DNA of 64,000 nucleotides, taken from Robiginitalea sp. SC105. Lineage in GTDB: Bacteria; Bacteroidota; Bacteroidia; Flavobacteriales; Flavobacteriaceae. The notes beneath the pieces were generated by a model. It saw only the letters and a list, made by a program, of their open reading frames with translations. It did no database searches and was not told the origin of the DNA. The stretch covers positions 1,426,001 to 1,490,000 of the forward strand of contig NZ_JACLZF010000002.1 of NCBI RefSeq assembly GCF_014243345.1, written 5' to 3'. Position 1 is the stretch's first letter; each line of letters begins with the position of its first letter. This document shows positions 36,466-45,803 of this stretch, piece after piece. Position numbers and translations under genes: made by a program.

Positions 36466-36468
36466 TTG

Positions 36469-37485
36469 TCAGTTGTTGAAAAACAGGCCCGGAAAGAGAG
36501 ACTCCGGTTTCTGTTTACTAAAGGTAAGCAAGATGGTGGACTTGAAAAAGCCCCAGCCATAGCCTGCGAATTGTACCAACAGGGCCGGTACTGCCAGCAG
36601 GGATGCCCGGAAATTCCGGGTGGTGGCCCATGCCCCGAACCAAACGCCCAGGAAGTACAGGAGGTAGCCGGCAAGCGGGAGGATGCCCAGGGGTGTGGGC
36701 AAAAAAAACGGTAGCGCAAGCGCGGACAGGAGACCGAGCGAAAACAGGGTGGGGAACCAATACGTCGGCCGGGCGCTGCCGGGATGCCAGCGGTTGAGGA
36801 TGGGCCGCGCCAGCCCGAATTTATATACCTGACGGAAAAAGGAACGGAAGTCGATGCGCCGTTTGTGATAGACTATTGCTTCCGGGATAAACAAAATTTT
36901 AAACCCGTTCCGGGACAGCCGTAGGCTCAGGTCGGGATCTTCACCCGGGTGGATGTTGCCAAAACCGCCACTGGCTTCGAATGCCCGGCGGGACAAGCCC
37001 ATATTGAAACTCCGCGGCTGGAAATTGGCCTGTTTCCCGCTGCCCCCCCTCAGGCCCCCGGTTGTCAGCGGGGCTGTCATGGTATAGCTGATGGCCTTCT
37101 GGAGCGCATTAAAGGAAGGGTCGGCCGCATCCCGCCCCCCAAAACAGTCGGCGGGGTTTTGTTCGAGGGTTGCCTGCAAGGTGGCGAGATAGTCATCGGG
37201 CAGGATACAATCGGAATCCACAAGCAGGAAATAGTCTCCACTGGCACGTTGCATCCCGTAATTCCTCGAATCCCCGGGACCCGTATTGGGCTTTTTGAAA
37301 TAGCGGATATCCAGGTGGGGGGCGTATTTATGTACCACTTCCCCCGCATCCCGGGAGGAGCCATCCTCCACGATCACCACCTCGAAGGGTTTGCCGAACT
37401 CCTGGCGGCGGATGCTTTCCAGCAACTCATCCAGTTCTTCCGGCCGGTTGTAGACGGGGACGACAAAAGAAAAACGCAACTCCAT
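36469..37485 (-). CDS. Family 2 glycosyltransferase with C-terminal membrane helices
   Basis: 338 residues. GT-A fold from the first residues (FSFVVPVYNRPEELDELLES), the nucleotide-sugar region VVIVEDGSS (37-45), and a DxD-like metal site LLVDSDCILPDDY (90-92 for the Asp pair). Donor and acceptor are unknown. The last about 90 residues hold two or three hydrophobic helices, so it is membrane bound, with a cytoplasmic active site. It is followed after three bases by the YbbR gene. Confidence 0.92.
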   Translation of the reverse strand: MELRFSFVVPVYNRPEELDELLESIRRQEFGKPFEVVIVEDGSSRDAGEVVHKYAPHLDIRYFKKPNTGPGDSRNYGMQRASGDYFLLVDSDCILPDDYLATLQATLEQNPADCFGGRDAADPSFNALQKAISYTMTAPLTTGGLRGGSGKQANFQPRSFNMGLSRRAFEASGGFGNIHPGEDPDLSLRLSRNGFKILFIPEAIVYHKRRIDFRSFFRQVYKFGLARPILNRWHPGSARPTYWFPTLFSLGLLSALALPFFLPTPLGILPLAGYLLYFLGVWFGAWATTRNFRASLLAVPALLVQFAGYGWGFFKSTILLTFSKQKPESLFPGLFFNN

Positions 37486-37546
37486 GGAGGACGGGTTAAC
37501 AGAGGGCTCCTCCCCGAATCCGGGATGGCCCGATCGTCCCGCAGGA

Positions 37547-38359
37547 CTATTCAGAAAACTGGTCGATAATTTCCTGGCTGACCCCCGTACTCGAGAAACC
37601 GCCGTCGTGGAACAGGTTCTGCATGGTCACCTTGCGGGTGAGGTCCGAAAACAGGCTCACCGTATAATCCGCACAATCCTGGGCCGAGGCATTGCCCAGG
37701 GGCGACATCTTTTCGGCATAGGAGATAAAGCCGCCGAAGCCCTTAACCCCCTGTCCCGCCGTGGTGGGCGTGGGCGACTGGGAAATGGTGTTCACCCGGA
37801 CTTTCTTCTCCTTGCCGAAGAAGTAGCCAAAGCTCCTGGCAATGGATTCCAGGTAGGCCTTGTTATCGGCCATGTCGTTGTAATCGGGGAAGGTGCGCTG
37901 GGCCGCCATGTACGTGAGGGCGACGATACTCCCCCATTCGTTCATGGCTTCCGCCTTGTAAAGCGTTTGCATGACCTTGTGGAAAGAGAGGGCGGATACA
38001 TCCCAGCCTTTCTCGGTCCATTCATATTTCTGGTCTGTATAGTGCTTTCCCTTGCGGACATTGATGGACATCCCGATGGAGTGCAGTACAAAATCCAGTT
38101 TGCCCCCAAGGATCTCCACGGCCTGGGTAACCAGGTTTTGAAGGTCTTCCTCGCTGGTGGCATCGGCCGGGATAATCTGGCTGCCGGTTTTTTCGGCAAG
38201 TTCGTTGATCTGCCCCATCCGCATGGCAATCGGGGCGTTTGTCAGCACAAAGGTGCCGCCTTCCTCGTGGACCCGCTCAGCGGTTTTCCAGGCAATGGAA
38301 TTTTCATCCAGTGCCCCGAATATGATACCTCTTTTACCTTTTAATAAATTATATGCCAT
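37547..38359 (-). CDS. fabI: Enoyl-[acyl-carrier-protein] reductase, FabI type
   Basis: 270 residues. FabI is an atypical SDR: NAD motif GIIFGALDENSIAW (11-24), catalytic Tyr150 (ALTYMAAQR) and Tyr160 with Lys167 (FPDYNDMADNKAY), the spaced Tyr-x6-Lys layout of FabI. It reduces trans-2-enoyl-ACP with NADH (or NADPH) in the last step of each fatty acid elongation cycle and is the triclosan target in other bacteria. It has its own promoter-like box about 25 bases upstream. Confidence 0.97.
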   Translation of the reverse strand: MAYNLLKGKRGIIFGALDENSIAWKTAERVHEEGGTFVLTNAPIAMRMGQINELAEKTGSQIIPADATSEEDLQNLVTQAVEILGGKLDFVLHSIGMSINVRKGKHYTDQKYEWTEKGWDVSALSFHKVMQTLYKAEAMNEWGSIVALTYMAAQRTFPDYNDMADNKAYLESIARSFGYFFGKEKKVRVNTISQSPTPTTAGQGVKGFGGFISYAEKMSPLGNASAQDCADYTVSLFSDLTRKVTMQNLFHDGGFSSTGVSQEIIDQFSE

Positions 38360-38384
38360 GGTTTGTCTGTTTGTTTTGTACGTT

Positions 38385-38392
38385 CAAAGATA
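38385..38392 (-). promoter_or_regulatory. Bacteroidota -7 promoter box (TATCTTTG) for fabI
   Basis: On the minus strand this is an exact TAnnTTTG match 25 bases upstream of the ATG at 38359. No -33 TTG in the usual spacing. Confidence 0.45.
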
Positions 38393-38460
38393 GCTAAAAT
38401 GGGGGATTAAGTGGTTGCCCCGGTATTCCCAGTACATTGCGCGAGTTCCCCGGTTTAGGG

Positions 38461-40116
38461 TCAGTTGAGCAATTCCCGGGCATGGGTCATCGCGGTATCG
38501 GTGAGTTGGCTGCCGCCGAGCATCTGGGCGAGTTCCAGGATGCGCTCCTCCTGGGTCAGCAATTTGATCCGGGTATGGGTACGCCCGTCCACATCTTCCT
38601 TGTAGACCTTGTACTGCAGGTGACCCTTGGAGGCCACCTGTGGCAGGTGCGTAATGGCAAATACCTGCATATGCCGGCTCATCTGCCGCATAATGTCGCC
38701 CATGCGGTTTGATATTTCCCCGGAAACCCCGGTGTCAATCTCGTCGAACATCATGGTGGGCAGTGCCTCGTAGGCGGCCAGTTGTGCCTTGATAGCCAGC
38801 ATGATCCGGGATAATTCGCCCCCTGAAGCGGTTTTTTTGAGGGAGCCGAAACTCCCCCCTTTGTTGGCCGAGAACAGCAATTCCAGCACGTCTTTGCCGC
38901 TGGGGCCAAAGGCATCCCGGGGCAGCAGTTCCCAGGTAAAGGAGGCATTGGGGATGCCCAGTTGCACCAATTCCTTCCGCAGGTCTTCCGTAAACCCAGG
39001 GAGCACCCCGGCCCTGCGTTCGTTCAGCTGGGCCGCCAGGTGGTCCAGTTCCTCCTCCATCCGGCCCATCTTTTCTTCCAGGTCCGCAATATCCGTGTCC
39101 ATCTGGGCCGTATCATGGACTTTCTTCGAAAGGGTTTCGCGGATCTCGAGCAACGCTTCCACGGAATTCACATGGTGTTTTTTCTGAAGGTCGTACAGCT
39201 GCCGCAATTTCGCATTCACCTTTTCCAGGGCATCCGGGTCGGGCTGCTGCAACTCCAGCAGCTGCCCCAGTTCCCCGGCGATGTCATCCGCCTCGATGGC
39301 AAGGGATTGCACCCGGTCGTGAAGGGCGCCAAACCGGGAACCAAAACCCGAAAGCCGGGACGTGATCTGCCGCAGGCGGGCCTGCATGGCAAGCAATCCG
39401 TAGTTTTCCTCCTGCATCAGCTGGTCCGCATTGCCGAGCAGCTCAATAATCTGTTCTGAATTGCTCAGGGTGGCCTGCTGTTCCTCCAACTCTTCCTGCA
39501 GTCCGGGCTCCAGTTCTACCTGCCGGAGTTCCTCGAGCAGGAATTCATTGTAGTCCTGTTCCCTGAAAGCCACTTCCCGCTTCCCCTGAAGGTCCGCAAG
39601 CCGTTTCTCCGCTTCCAGGTAGGCGAAGCGACGTGCGCGGTAGGTTTCCAACAGGGCCGTGTTGCCGGCCAGGGCGTCCACGACCCGCAATTGAAAATCG
39701 CGCTCGGTCAGCTCCAGGGTCTGGTGCTGGGAATGCACGTCGATCAGCCGGTGCCCGAGTTGCTGCATCACATCCAGGGTAACCGGGCTGTCGTTGATAA
39801 AGGCCCTGGACTTGCCATTGGGCCTGATTTCCCGCCGGAGCAGGGTCTGGGTTTCGTAATCCAGATCGTTGGCCTCAAAAAAATCCCGCACCCCCGGGTA
39901 GGTACCAATGGCAAATTCGGCCTCCACCACGCACTTTTTGTCGGCATCCCTCAGGGCTGTCCTATCGGCCCGGTTCCCCAGAACCAGCCCGAGGCTCTCG
40001 AGCAGGATGGATTTGCCGGCACCGGTTTCGCCCGTAATGGTGGTGAGCCCGCCGGAAAAGTCAACCCGCAAGTCGTCGATCAGCGCGTAATTTTTTATGG
40101 AAAGTTGGGTAAGCAT
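38461..40116 (-). CDS. recN: DNA repair ATPase RecN
   Basis: 551 residues, SMC-like. Walker A GETGAGKS (29-36) in the N-terminal head, a central coiled coil (about 155-370), and the C-terminal head with the signature TASGGELSRIMLAIK and Walker B MMFDEIDTGVSG. RecN acts early in double-strand break repair, bringing ends together with RecA. Length and motif order are normal. It is the last gene of the leftward block that starts at bamD. Confidence 0.97.
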   Translation of the reverse strand: MLTQLSIKNYALIDDLRVDFSGGLTTITGETGAGKSILLESLGLVLGNRADRTALRDADKKCVVEAEFAIGTYPGVRDFFEANDLDYETQTLLRREIRPNGKSRAFINDSPVTLDVMQQLGHRLIDVHSQHQTLELTERDFQLRVVDALAGNTALLETYRARRFAYLEAEKRLADLQGKREVAFREQDYNEFLLEELRQVELEPGLQEELEEQQATLSNSEQIIELLGNADQLMQEENYGLLAMQARLRQITSRLSGFGSRFGALHDRVQSLAIEADDIAGELGQLLELQQPDPDALEKVNAKLRQLYDLQKKHHVNSVEALLEIRETLSKKVHDTAQMDTDIADLEEKMGRMEEELDHLAAQLNERRAGVLPGFTEDLRKELVQLGIPNASFTWELLPRDAFGPSGKDVLELLFSANKGGSFGSLKKTASGGELSRIMLAIKAQLAAYEALPTMMFDEIDTGVSGEISNRMGDIMRQMSRHMQVFAITHLPQVASKGHLQYKVYKEDVDGRTHTRIKLLTQEERILELAQMLGGSQLTDTAMTHARELLN

Positions 40117-40172
40117 GCAATCTTTGGATTACTGCCTGTAAAGATAAAGGAATCGGTGCAATCCGCTACCGG

Positions 40173-41087
40173 TCAATAGGTAATTTGGTTCCAGGTGCTG
40201 GCGTAGAAGGGCGCCACCTTGTTGAGGGTTTCCTTGAGCTGGACGATATCCACTTTGGGGCCGTCCGAAAAGATATTCTGGATCTCCTCCGCCTTCGCGT
40301 CGAAGAAAGTCTGTATCAGGAAGGCATTCGGCCGCCGCTGGATCAGGGTTTCGAACAGCCTCAGGGAGCCGGCGATAACCTGTTTCCCGGTACTGTTATT
40401 GTCCGACATGATATCGAGCCCTTTCCGGTGGTAATTGTAGAGCGCAATCCGGTACTCCCTGAAGGTATTGGACAACAGGTTGTCGACCAGCTGAAAACGG
40501 GTGCGGTTATCGGAAGCCGTCTGCCCCCATCCTGGAAAACTGCTGCCCTGCGCCTGGGTCACGATGGCCTGTGCCCTTTTATAGAGCTCGGTGCCCCCCT
40601 CCAGCTGGAAGGTATCCGCATCCAGGCCCAGCATGATATAGGCGTAATAAGCCACCACCCCCACCAAGTTGGAATTGAAGTTGTTCTCATTGAAAACCAG
40701 TGGCTGAAATTCGATGTATTCAAAATTGAACTGGTCGTCCTTGTAATTGAAAACCGGAGTTTCATAGGAGGCATTGAAAACCGGTCGGGAGGACTGGAGC
40801 TGAATAGTCGCCTCGAACCTGTTCGAATCAAAATTGGTAACGGTTATAAACATCCTGCAGTTCAGGCGTTCATTCTCCTTATACACCCGGTTGGTCCACT
40901 GGGTCTTGTTGACGAATTCCGTCAGGGATCGCTCCAGGGTCCTGAATATTTGCTGGTTGGTCTGGGAGACCTGGTCCGAATTCACGGTGACCGTGCAATT
41001 GAGCTCCTGGGCCGTCGCGCAGAAAACACTCCCCAGGCAGATCAGCCCGCAGAGGATGTTATTTCGAAATGCGTTTGTCAATCTCAT
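40173..41087 (-). CDS. porD: Type IX secretion system protein PorD-like (DUF4835)
   Basis: 304 residues from ATG 41087, which overlaps the coaBC end by 29 bases; an upstream in-frame start at 41129 lies deeper in coaBC and is rejected. A signal peptide (ILCGLICLGSVFCATAQ) precedes the family N-terminus ELNCTVTVNSDQVSQTNQQIF. DUF4835 proteins are known in Bacteroidota as PorD-type accessories of type IX secretion; the mechanism is not known to me. The symbol is assigned from family memory. Confidence 0.85.
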   Translation of the reverse strand: MRLTNAFRNNILCGLICLGSVFCATAQELNCTVTVNSDQVSQTNQQIFRTLERSLTEFVNKTQWTNRVYKENERLNCRMFITVTNFDSNRFEATIQLQSSRPVFNASYETPVFNYKDDQFNFEYIEFQPLVFNENNFNSNLVGVVAYYAYIMLGLDADTFQLEGGTELYKRAQAIVTQAQGSSFPGWGQTASDNRTRFQLVDNLLSNTFREYRIALYNYHRKGLDIMSDNNSTGKQVIAGSLRLFETLIQRRPNAFLIQTFFDAKAEEIQNIFSDGPKVDIVQLKETLNKVAPFYASTWNQITY

Positions 41088-42264
41088 GGAGTATGTCCCG
41101 TGCGGCCTCGGCCTTGCTTTTAAGTTCAAACGGCGTAATCTGCGAATTCTTGTCTACAAAGCTGACTTTATTGGTGTCCCCCCCGAATCCCGCTCCCGAA
41201 TCCCGAAGGGAATTCAGGACGATGGCATCCAGGTTCTTCCGCCGGAGTTTTTCCAGGGCATTGGCTGCTTCATTTTCGGTCTCCAGGGCAAACCCCACAA
41301 TATACTGGTGTTCCCGCTCGCCGGCCAGGGTCCGGATGATATCCGGGTTCCGGACGAGTTTCAGCTCCAGCTCCTCTGCAGCCTTTTTGATTTTCTGGTC
41401 CCGGATCTCCGCGGGCCGGTAATCCGAAACTGCAGCCGCCCCGATGACCACATCTGCGGCACCAAAATGGGAGCGCGCTGCATCCAGCATTTCACGGGCG
41501 GTCCGAACACGTATGCAGATTACCAGCGGGTGTGCGATCTCCTCCCCGGTGGGGCCCGTGACCAGGGTGACCTTTGCCCCCCGCTCTGCAGCGGCCCGGG
41601 CCAGTTCGAACCCCATTTTCCCGCTTGAATGGTTCCCCAGAAACCGCACGGGGTCGATCGGTTCATAAGTAGGCCCTGCGGTGATCAGCACGTGTTTCCC
41701 CTTCCAGGGCATCCGGGCCAGCAGGCCCTGCTCCAGCTGCCGGACGATTTCTTCGGGTTCGGCCATGCGCCCCTCGCCTTCCAGGCCGCTTGCGAGTTCT
41801 CCTGAAGCCGCCGGGATCAGGATATTTCCAAATCCTTGAAGTTTCTCGATGGATTCACGCGTTGCCGGGTGGCGGTACATGTCCAAATCCATGGCAGGTG
41901 CAAAAAACACAGGGCATTTGGCGGAAAAATAACACCCCAGCAACAAGTTGTCGCAGGTGCCCGAGGCCATTTTGGAAAGCGTGTTGGCCGTGGCCGGGGC
42001 AATCAGCATCAGGTCGGCCCAGAGGCCCAGTTCCACGTGGTTGTTCCAATCGGTGGTCCCTTCTTCCTCCCGGATAAAAGCAGTGTGTACAGGGTTTCTG
42101 GAAAGGGTCGCCAGGGTAAGGGGGGAAACGAAATCGCCGGCGCTTTCGGTCATCACGATACGGACCTCGGCGCCGGCTTTTATCAGCAAACGGGTTAGGA
42201 AGGTGGTCTTATACGCCGCAATACCCCCGGTAATGCCCAAAAGGATACGCTTGGAAGCCAGCAT
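41059..42264 (-). CDS. coaBC: Bifunctional phosphopantothenoylcysteine decarboxylase/synthetase
   Basis: 401 residues from ATG 42264 (an in-frame upstream start at 42336 would overlap rpoZ and is rejected). The CoaC half has the flavin region LLGITGGIAAYKT (8-20) and the PATANTLSKMASG motif (PASANT in most species). The CoaB half has ITAGPTYEPIDPVRFLGNHSSGKMG, the synthetase signature. It makes 4'-phosphopantothenoylcysteine from 4'-phosphopantothenate and cysteine and then decarboxylates it, steps two and three of CoA synthesis. It follows rpoZ by one base. Confidence 0.97.
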   Translation of the reverse strand: MLASKRILLGITGGIAAYKTTFLTRLLIKAGAEVRIVMTESAGDFVSPLTLATLSRNPVHTAFIREEEGTTDWNNHVELGLWADLMLIAPATANTLSKMASGTCDNLLLGCYFSAKCPVFFAPAMDLDMYRHPATRESIEKLQGFGNILIPAASGELASGLEGEGRMAEPEEIVRQLEQGLLARMPWKGKHVLITAGPTYEPIDPVRFLGNHSSGKMGFELARAAAERGAKVTLVTGPTGEEIAHPLVICIRVRTAREMLDAARSHFGAADVVIGAAAVSDYRPAEIRDQKIKKAAEELELKLVRNPDIIRTLAGEREHQYIVGFALETENEAANALEKLRRKNLDAIVLNSLRDSGAGFGGDTNKVSFVDKNSQITPFELKSKAEAARDILHEIDKRISK

Positions 42265-42265
42265 G

Positions 42266-42601
42266 CTACTCCTCGTCTTTCGCCGTGTTCCGGTAGTAGA
42301 TCTTGTCTTCCAGCCACTCCTCGATAGCGAGTGCATGCGGCTTGGGAAGCTTTTCGTAAAACTTGGAAACCTCTATTTGCTCCTTGTTTTCGAATACCTC
42401 TTCGAGGCTGTCGCTGTAGGTGGCAAACTCTTCCAGTTTTTCGAGTAATTCCTTTTTGATCTCGGAATTGATCTGGATGGCTCGTTTGGCCACGATGGAA
42501 ATCGCTTCGTAGATATTGTCGGTTTTATCGTCAAACTCATTCCGGTTGATGGTGACGGTAGTAACCGGGGCCTGAGAATTTTTAAGGTCGTTCATATTCA
42601 T
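42266..42601 (-). CDS. rpoZ: DNA-directed RNA polymerase omega subunit, Bacteroidota type
   Basis: 111 residues. The central block NIYEAISIVAKRAIQINSEI is the omega core in the form seen in Bacteroidota, with a longer acidic C-terminal extension (EQIEVSKFYEKLPKPHALAI and a charged tail). Omega helps assembly and stability of RNA polymerase. The ATG at 42601 overlaps the stop of bamD (ATGA), and coaBC follows immediately, a close-packed operon. Confidence 0.9.
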   Translation of the reverse strand: MNMNDLKNSQAPVTTVTINRNEFDDKTDNIYEAISIVAKRAIQINSEIKKELLEKLEEFATYSDSLEEVFENKEQIEVSKFYEKLPKPHALAIEEWLEDKIYYRNTAKDEE

Positions 42602-43440
42602 TTGGATAAAGTTTCTAACTCTTGTATGTCGGTAATTTCCTCCTGCAGGTCCTCGTACAGTTCCCGCGCATCCTCGGCGTACTGGCTGTCGGAATAATAG
42701 CGCATAAATGCGTTATAGGCCGATACCGCATTGTCCAGACGCTCTTTCTTCTTGGAAAACGTACTGTTCTTTGCCAGGGTAGATGCCGCCCGCAACTTGA
42801 GGAAGAAGGCTTCTTCCCGGTAAATGGAGCCCGGGTGGTCGGAGATGAAATTATCGAGGGTGGCGATGGCCGAGATATTGTAATCCAGGGTATAGTATTT
42901 GCCCAGTTTTACAAACTGCTTGGCAATTTCAAAGGCCTTTTTCTGCTTCTTCCGGGTCAGCTCCTGGGCCATGGCATTCGCCTCTTCCATGAATTCCGAT
43001 TCCGGGTAGCTGTTAATGAAAACCTGCAGCTTACTAAGCGCCTTGTCAGTATCCGTCTGGTCCAGGGAGTATTTGGGCGAAAGCATGTAATAGCTCTTTG
43101 CCCCGAGGAAGGCCGCCTCCGGTGCCTTGTCGCTCTTCGGGTAGGATTTCAGGAAACGTTCGAACTGGTAACCCGCAAAGTTGTAATCCTTTTTTTTGTA
43201 GTAGCTGTCCGCCAAGAAAAACATGACCCTTTCGCCCTGGGGTTTCCCCACAAACTGGGGGGCGATCTGTTCCAGCAGGCGGTTGGCCTTTTTAAAGGAA
43301 CCCTCCTGGTACAGGCGCTCTGCCATTTCGTACTTCCGGTTGATGTCCGGGTCCTTCAGCACTTTCTGGTACTCGCTGCAGGAGACCAGCAACAGCCCGG
43401 CCAGCAAAAGAATTCCGAAACTTCTGGTTTTCAAAAACAT
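42598..43440 (-). CDS. bamD: Outer membrane protein assembly factor BamD
   Basis: 280 residues with a lipoprotein signal (lipobox LLVSC21). The mature protein is a chain of TPR-like helical hairpins (AERLYQEGSFKKANRLLEQI and similar), the BamD/ComL form. BamD is the essential lipoprotein of the BAM complex that inserts barrels into the outer membrane. The gene heads the leftward run bamD-rpoZ-coaBC-porD-recN. A promoter-like box lies only five bases upstream of the ATG. Confidence 0.94.
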   Translation of the reverse strand: MFLKTRSFGILLLAGLLLVSCSEYQKVLKDPDINRKYEMAERLYQEGSFKKANRLLEQIAPQFVGKPQGERVMFFLADSYYKKKDYNFAGYQFERFLKSYPKSDKAPEAAFLGAKSYYMLSPKYSLDQTDTDKALSKLQVFINSYPESEFMEEANAMAQELTRKKQKKAFEIAKQFVKLGKYYTLDYNISAIATLDNFISDHPGSIYREEAFFLKLRAASTLAKNSTFSKKKERLDNAVSAYNAFMRYYSDSQYAEDARELYEDLQEEITDIQELETLSK

Positions 43441-43444
43441 TTGG

Positions 43445-43452
43445 CAAAATTA
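43445..43452 (-). promoter_or_regulatory. Bacteroidota -7 promoter box (TAATTTTG), nearly abutting bamD
   Basis: Minus-strand exact TAnnTTTG match ending five bases before the ATG at 43440. As with smpB, use of this box would give a leaderless or nearly leaderless transcript. Confidence 0.4.
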
Positions 43453-43541
43453 GCGATTTTCCACGACATAGAAAACCGAAAATTACAGCATAAATTGCCC
43501 TGGTTTGCAGGGCCTGTTGGATTTAGGCAAATTTTAACGCC

Positions 43542-44435
43542 TCACACCTGCTCCCGCCTGAAGGTCTTCATGAAGGCCCCGAGGTCCCGGACCAATTCCG
43601 CACTGGCCGGCACCAGTGGCAGGCGGACATGGGGTTCGCATATACCGTGCTGCGCCAGCAAGGCTTTCACCCCGGCGGGGTTGCCTTCCCGGAAAATCAG
43701 TTCCACCAGGGGCCGCAAGCTTTCCGACAGGCCCGTCGCCTGTTGGGCGTTTCCCTCCAGCGCCTGACGGATCATCCCGGAAAATACCTCGGGAAGGGCC
43801 TGGCCCAGTACGGATATCACTCCCGCCCCACCCCAGTTAACGGTGGGCACGGCGGTAAGGTCATCCCCTGAGATCACCAGGAAATCACCCGGCACCACCT
43901 GGAGGAGCTCACGAATTTGCGCCTCCTCCCCACAGGCTTCCTTGATACCTGCTATCCTATCACAATCACGAGCCAGACGGGCAACCGTGGCAGGCAGCAT
44001 ATTGCTTCCTGTCCGGGCTGGCACATTATAGAGGATAAGTGGCAGGGGGGTTTGGGCTGCCAGGAATTTAAAATGCTGGTAAATACCCTCCTGGGTGGGC
44101 CTGTTGTAATAAGGGGAAACGGAAAGGATGGCGTCATAGCCCTCTAGGTTGGACGTATGCATCTCCCGGGCTACGGCCAGCGTATTATTCCCTCCAATCC
44201 CGGCCACCAGTGGGAGCCGGCCGGCATTCTCCTCTGCCACTACCCGGAGGATTTCTTCCTTCTCAAGGGGGGATAGCGTAACGGATTCGGCCGTGGTCCC
44301 CAGCACGACCAGGTAATCACAGCCCCCTCCGGTAACGTGCCGGACCAGTTTCCGGAGTGCCGGTACATCGAGGCTGAGATCTTCACGGAATGGGGTCACC
44401 AAAGCCACGCCGGTTCCTTTCAGTTCGCTAATCAT
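43542..44435 (-). CDS. dapA: 4-hydroxy-tetrahydrodipicolinate synthase
   Basis: 297 residues. TIM barrel with the Schiff-base lysine K165 (RIAGIKEACG), catalytic Tyr136 (LYNVPARTG) and the Thr-Thr pair at 48-49 (LGTTAES). It condenses pyruvate with aspartate semialdehyde at the entry of the diaminopimelate/lysine route; dapF, a later step, lies at 61.9-62.7 kb. The ATG overlaps the stop of the preceding DUF6913-like gene (ATGA). Confidence 0.95.
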   Translation of the reverse strand: MISELKGTGVALVTPFREDLSLDVPALRKLVRHVTGGGCDYLVVLGTTAESVTLSPLEKEEILRVVAEENAGRLPLVAGIGGNNTLAVAREMHTSNLEGYDAILSVSPYYNRPTQEGIYQHFKFLAAQTPLPLILYNVPARTGSNMLPATVARLARDCDRIAGIKEACGEEAQIRELLQVVPGDFLVISGDDLTAVPTVNWGGAGVISVLGQALPEVFSGMIRQALEGNAQQATGLSESLRPLVELIFREGNPAGVKALLAQHGICEPHVRLPLVPASAELVRDLGAFMKTFRREQV

Positions 44436-44965
44436 ACCAATTCGTTCAATACTTCCAGATATTTTTTCGTTTCCTTCCTGAACAAACCGAAATCCGCCAG
44501 GTCACAGTCAAAAATCAAATCGTTATAAGCCGGGTCCAGTTCCGCAAATCCGATGCGCATCCGCGCCTGCGTCCTCACACTCATCAATTGCATCAACAGG
44601 TTCTCTTCCTTGAAATAATTGATCAGGATGTCGTATTCACGGCTCAGGAATTCCAGGGCATAGCTGTTTTCAATTTCACCGTTCCACCCAAGGTCCTTGT
44701 CCGAAAACACCGGGGTGGCATAAGGGGAATTCTTGTCGTAATACCGCCTGTATCCAATCACCTTGATTGCATTCGGCCGCAGTCCAAAAGCGTCAATCAA
44801 TTCAAAAAACACCTCCGCCTTGTCGAACTGGTCGAGATCCACGATCACAGCTATGGCGTTGACCCCGGATTTGCGCTTCGGGGCCGGCCGCGAACGGGAC
44901 AATTCCTGCCGGAGGTATTTCACGCCGGATTTGTATTTAAATTTGTCTTTGAGACCTTTAAACAT
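44432..44965 (-). CDS. DUF6913-like protein, unknown function
   Basis: 177 residues. The N-terminal part is basic (FKYKSGVKYLRQELSRSR), then an alpha/beta region (GVNAIAVIVDLDQFDKAEVF, IKVIGYRRYYDKN, EYDILINYF). No signal peptide or known catalytic motif. The DUF number is from memory and not certain. It is translationally coupled to dapA by an ATGA overlap, but nothing in the sequence links it to lysine synthesis. Confidence 0.8.
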   Translation of the reverse strand: MFKGLKDKFKYKSGVKYLRQELSRSRPAPKRKSGVNAIAVIVDLDQFDKAEVFFELIDAFGLRPNAIKVIGYRRYYDKNSPYATPVFSDKDLGWNGEIENSYALEFLSREYDILINYFKEENLLMQLMSVRTQARMRIGFAELDPAYNDLIFDCDLADFGLFRKETKKYLEVLNELV

Positions 44966-44983
44966 GTACCTTTACGCTTTCCG

Positions 44984-44991
44984 CAAAGGTA
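44984..44991 (-). promoter_or_regulatory. Bacteroidota -7 promoter box (TACCTTTG)
   Basis: Minus-strand exact TAnnTTTG match 18 bases upstream of the ATG at 44965, in the gap between divergent genes. A TTTG lies 24 bases further upstream (45019-45016), slightly longer than the usual spacing. Confidence 0.45.
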
Positions 44992-45044
44992 GGGAATATA
45001 CCCGCTTGCACAGCGCAAAGTTACGGGGTCCCGTCTGTTTAAAA

Positions 45045-45803
45045 ATGAAACAATTTGTTTTAATTGTAACAATTAGCCTGCTGGCTTCCTGCCGGCAGGG
45101 ACCCGTACACCTTTCGGGAATTCGTGCTTCTCAGACCGTTATAGACAGCAGTCTGTCCGTCGACGATTCCCTCGACCTCTTTATCGCCCCCTATCGGGAC
45201 CACCTGGAAGCCGAGCTGAATGCGCCCCTGGCATATGCCCCGGAGACGCTGCGCAAAAACGATGGCACCCTTACCTCAAGCCTCGGGAACCTCCTTGCCG
45301 ACCTGGTCCTGGAACAAACCGATTCCCTGCGCGTGCTGCAGGGCAATCCCCCTGTGGATGCCGTGGTGCTCAATGCGGGAGGCATCCGGAACATCATCTC
45401 CCGCGGGCCGGTAAGCCAGCGGACCGCTTACGAGGTAATGCCCTTTGAAAACACCATCTTTATCGTCCCCATGCAGGGCGCACCAGTCCGCGAGTTGATT
45501 TCCTTCCTCACCGCCAATCGCAAGCCCCATCCCATAGCGGGTCTGGAAATCGTCCTTGCCCCTGACGGCTCCCTGGCGTCGGTGAATATTGGCGGGCAAC
45601 CTTTTGACGAGGAACGGACCTATTATATCGCCACCTCCAACTACCTGTACGAAGGCGGGGACGACATGGCTTTTTTCCGGCATGGCGGAACCCCGGAAGA
45701 TACGCGGTATAAGATCCGCAATGCCATGGTGGACTATTTCCGGCGAATCGACACGTTGCGGTCCTCGGCGGATGACCGCTTTTTTCAAATGCCCGAAAGA
45801 TGA
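45045..45803 (+). CDS. 5'-nucleotidase C-terminal (substrate-binding) domain protein, lipoprotein
   Basis: 252 residues from ATG 45045; the frame is open further upstream into the divergent gene, without support. The signal is a lipoprotein type (lipobox LLASC16). The rest matches the C-terminal domain of UshA-like 5'-nucleotidases: GTLTSSLGNLLADLVLEQT, VVLNAGGIRN, and the substrate-site region EVMPFENTIFIVPM, with YLYEGGDDMAFF near the end. The metal-binding phosphatase domain is absent here and is encoded by the next gene, which overlaps the stop by four bases. The two proteins probably form one enzyme. Confidence 0.9.
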   Translation: MKQFVLIVTISLLASCRQGPVHLSGIRASQTVIDSSLSVDDSLDLFIAPYRDHLEAELNAPLAYAPETLRKNDGTLTSSLGNLLADLVLEQTDSLRVLQGNPPVDAVVLNAGGIRNIISRGPVSQRTAYEVMPFENTIFIVPMQGAPVRELISFLTANRKPHPIAGLEIVLAPDGSLASVNIGGQPFDEERTYYIATSNYLYEGGDDMAFFRHGGTPEDTRYKIRNAMVDYFRRIDTLRSSADDRFFQMPER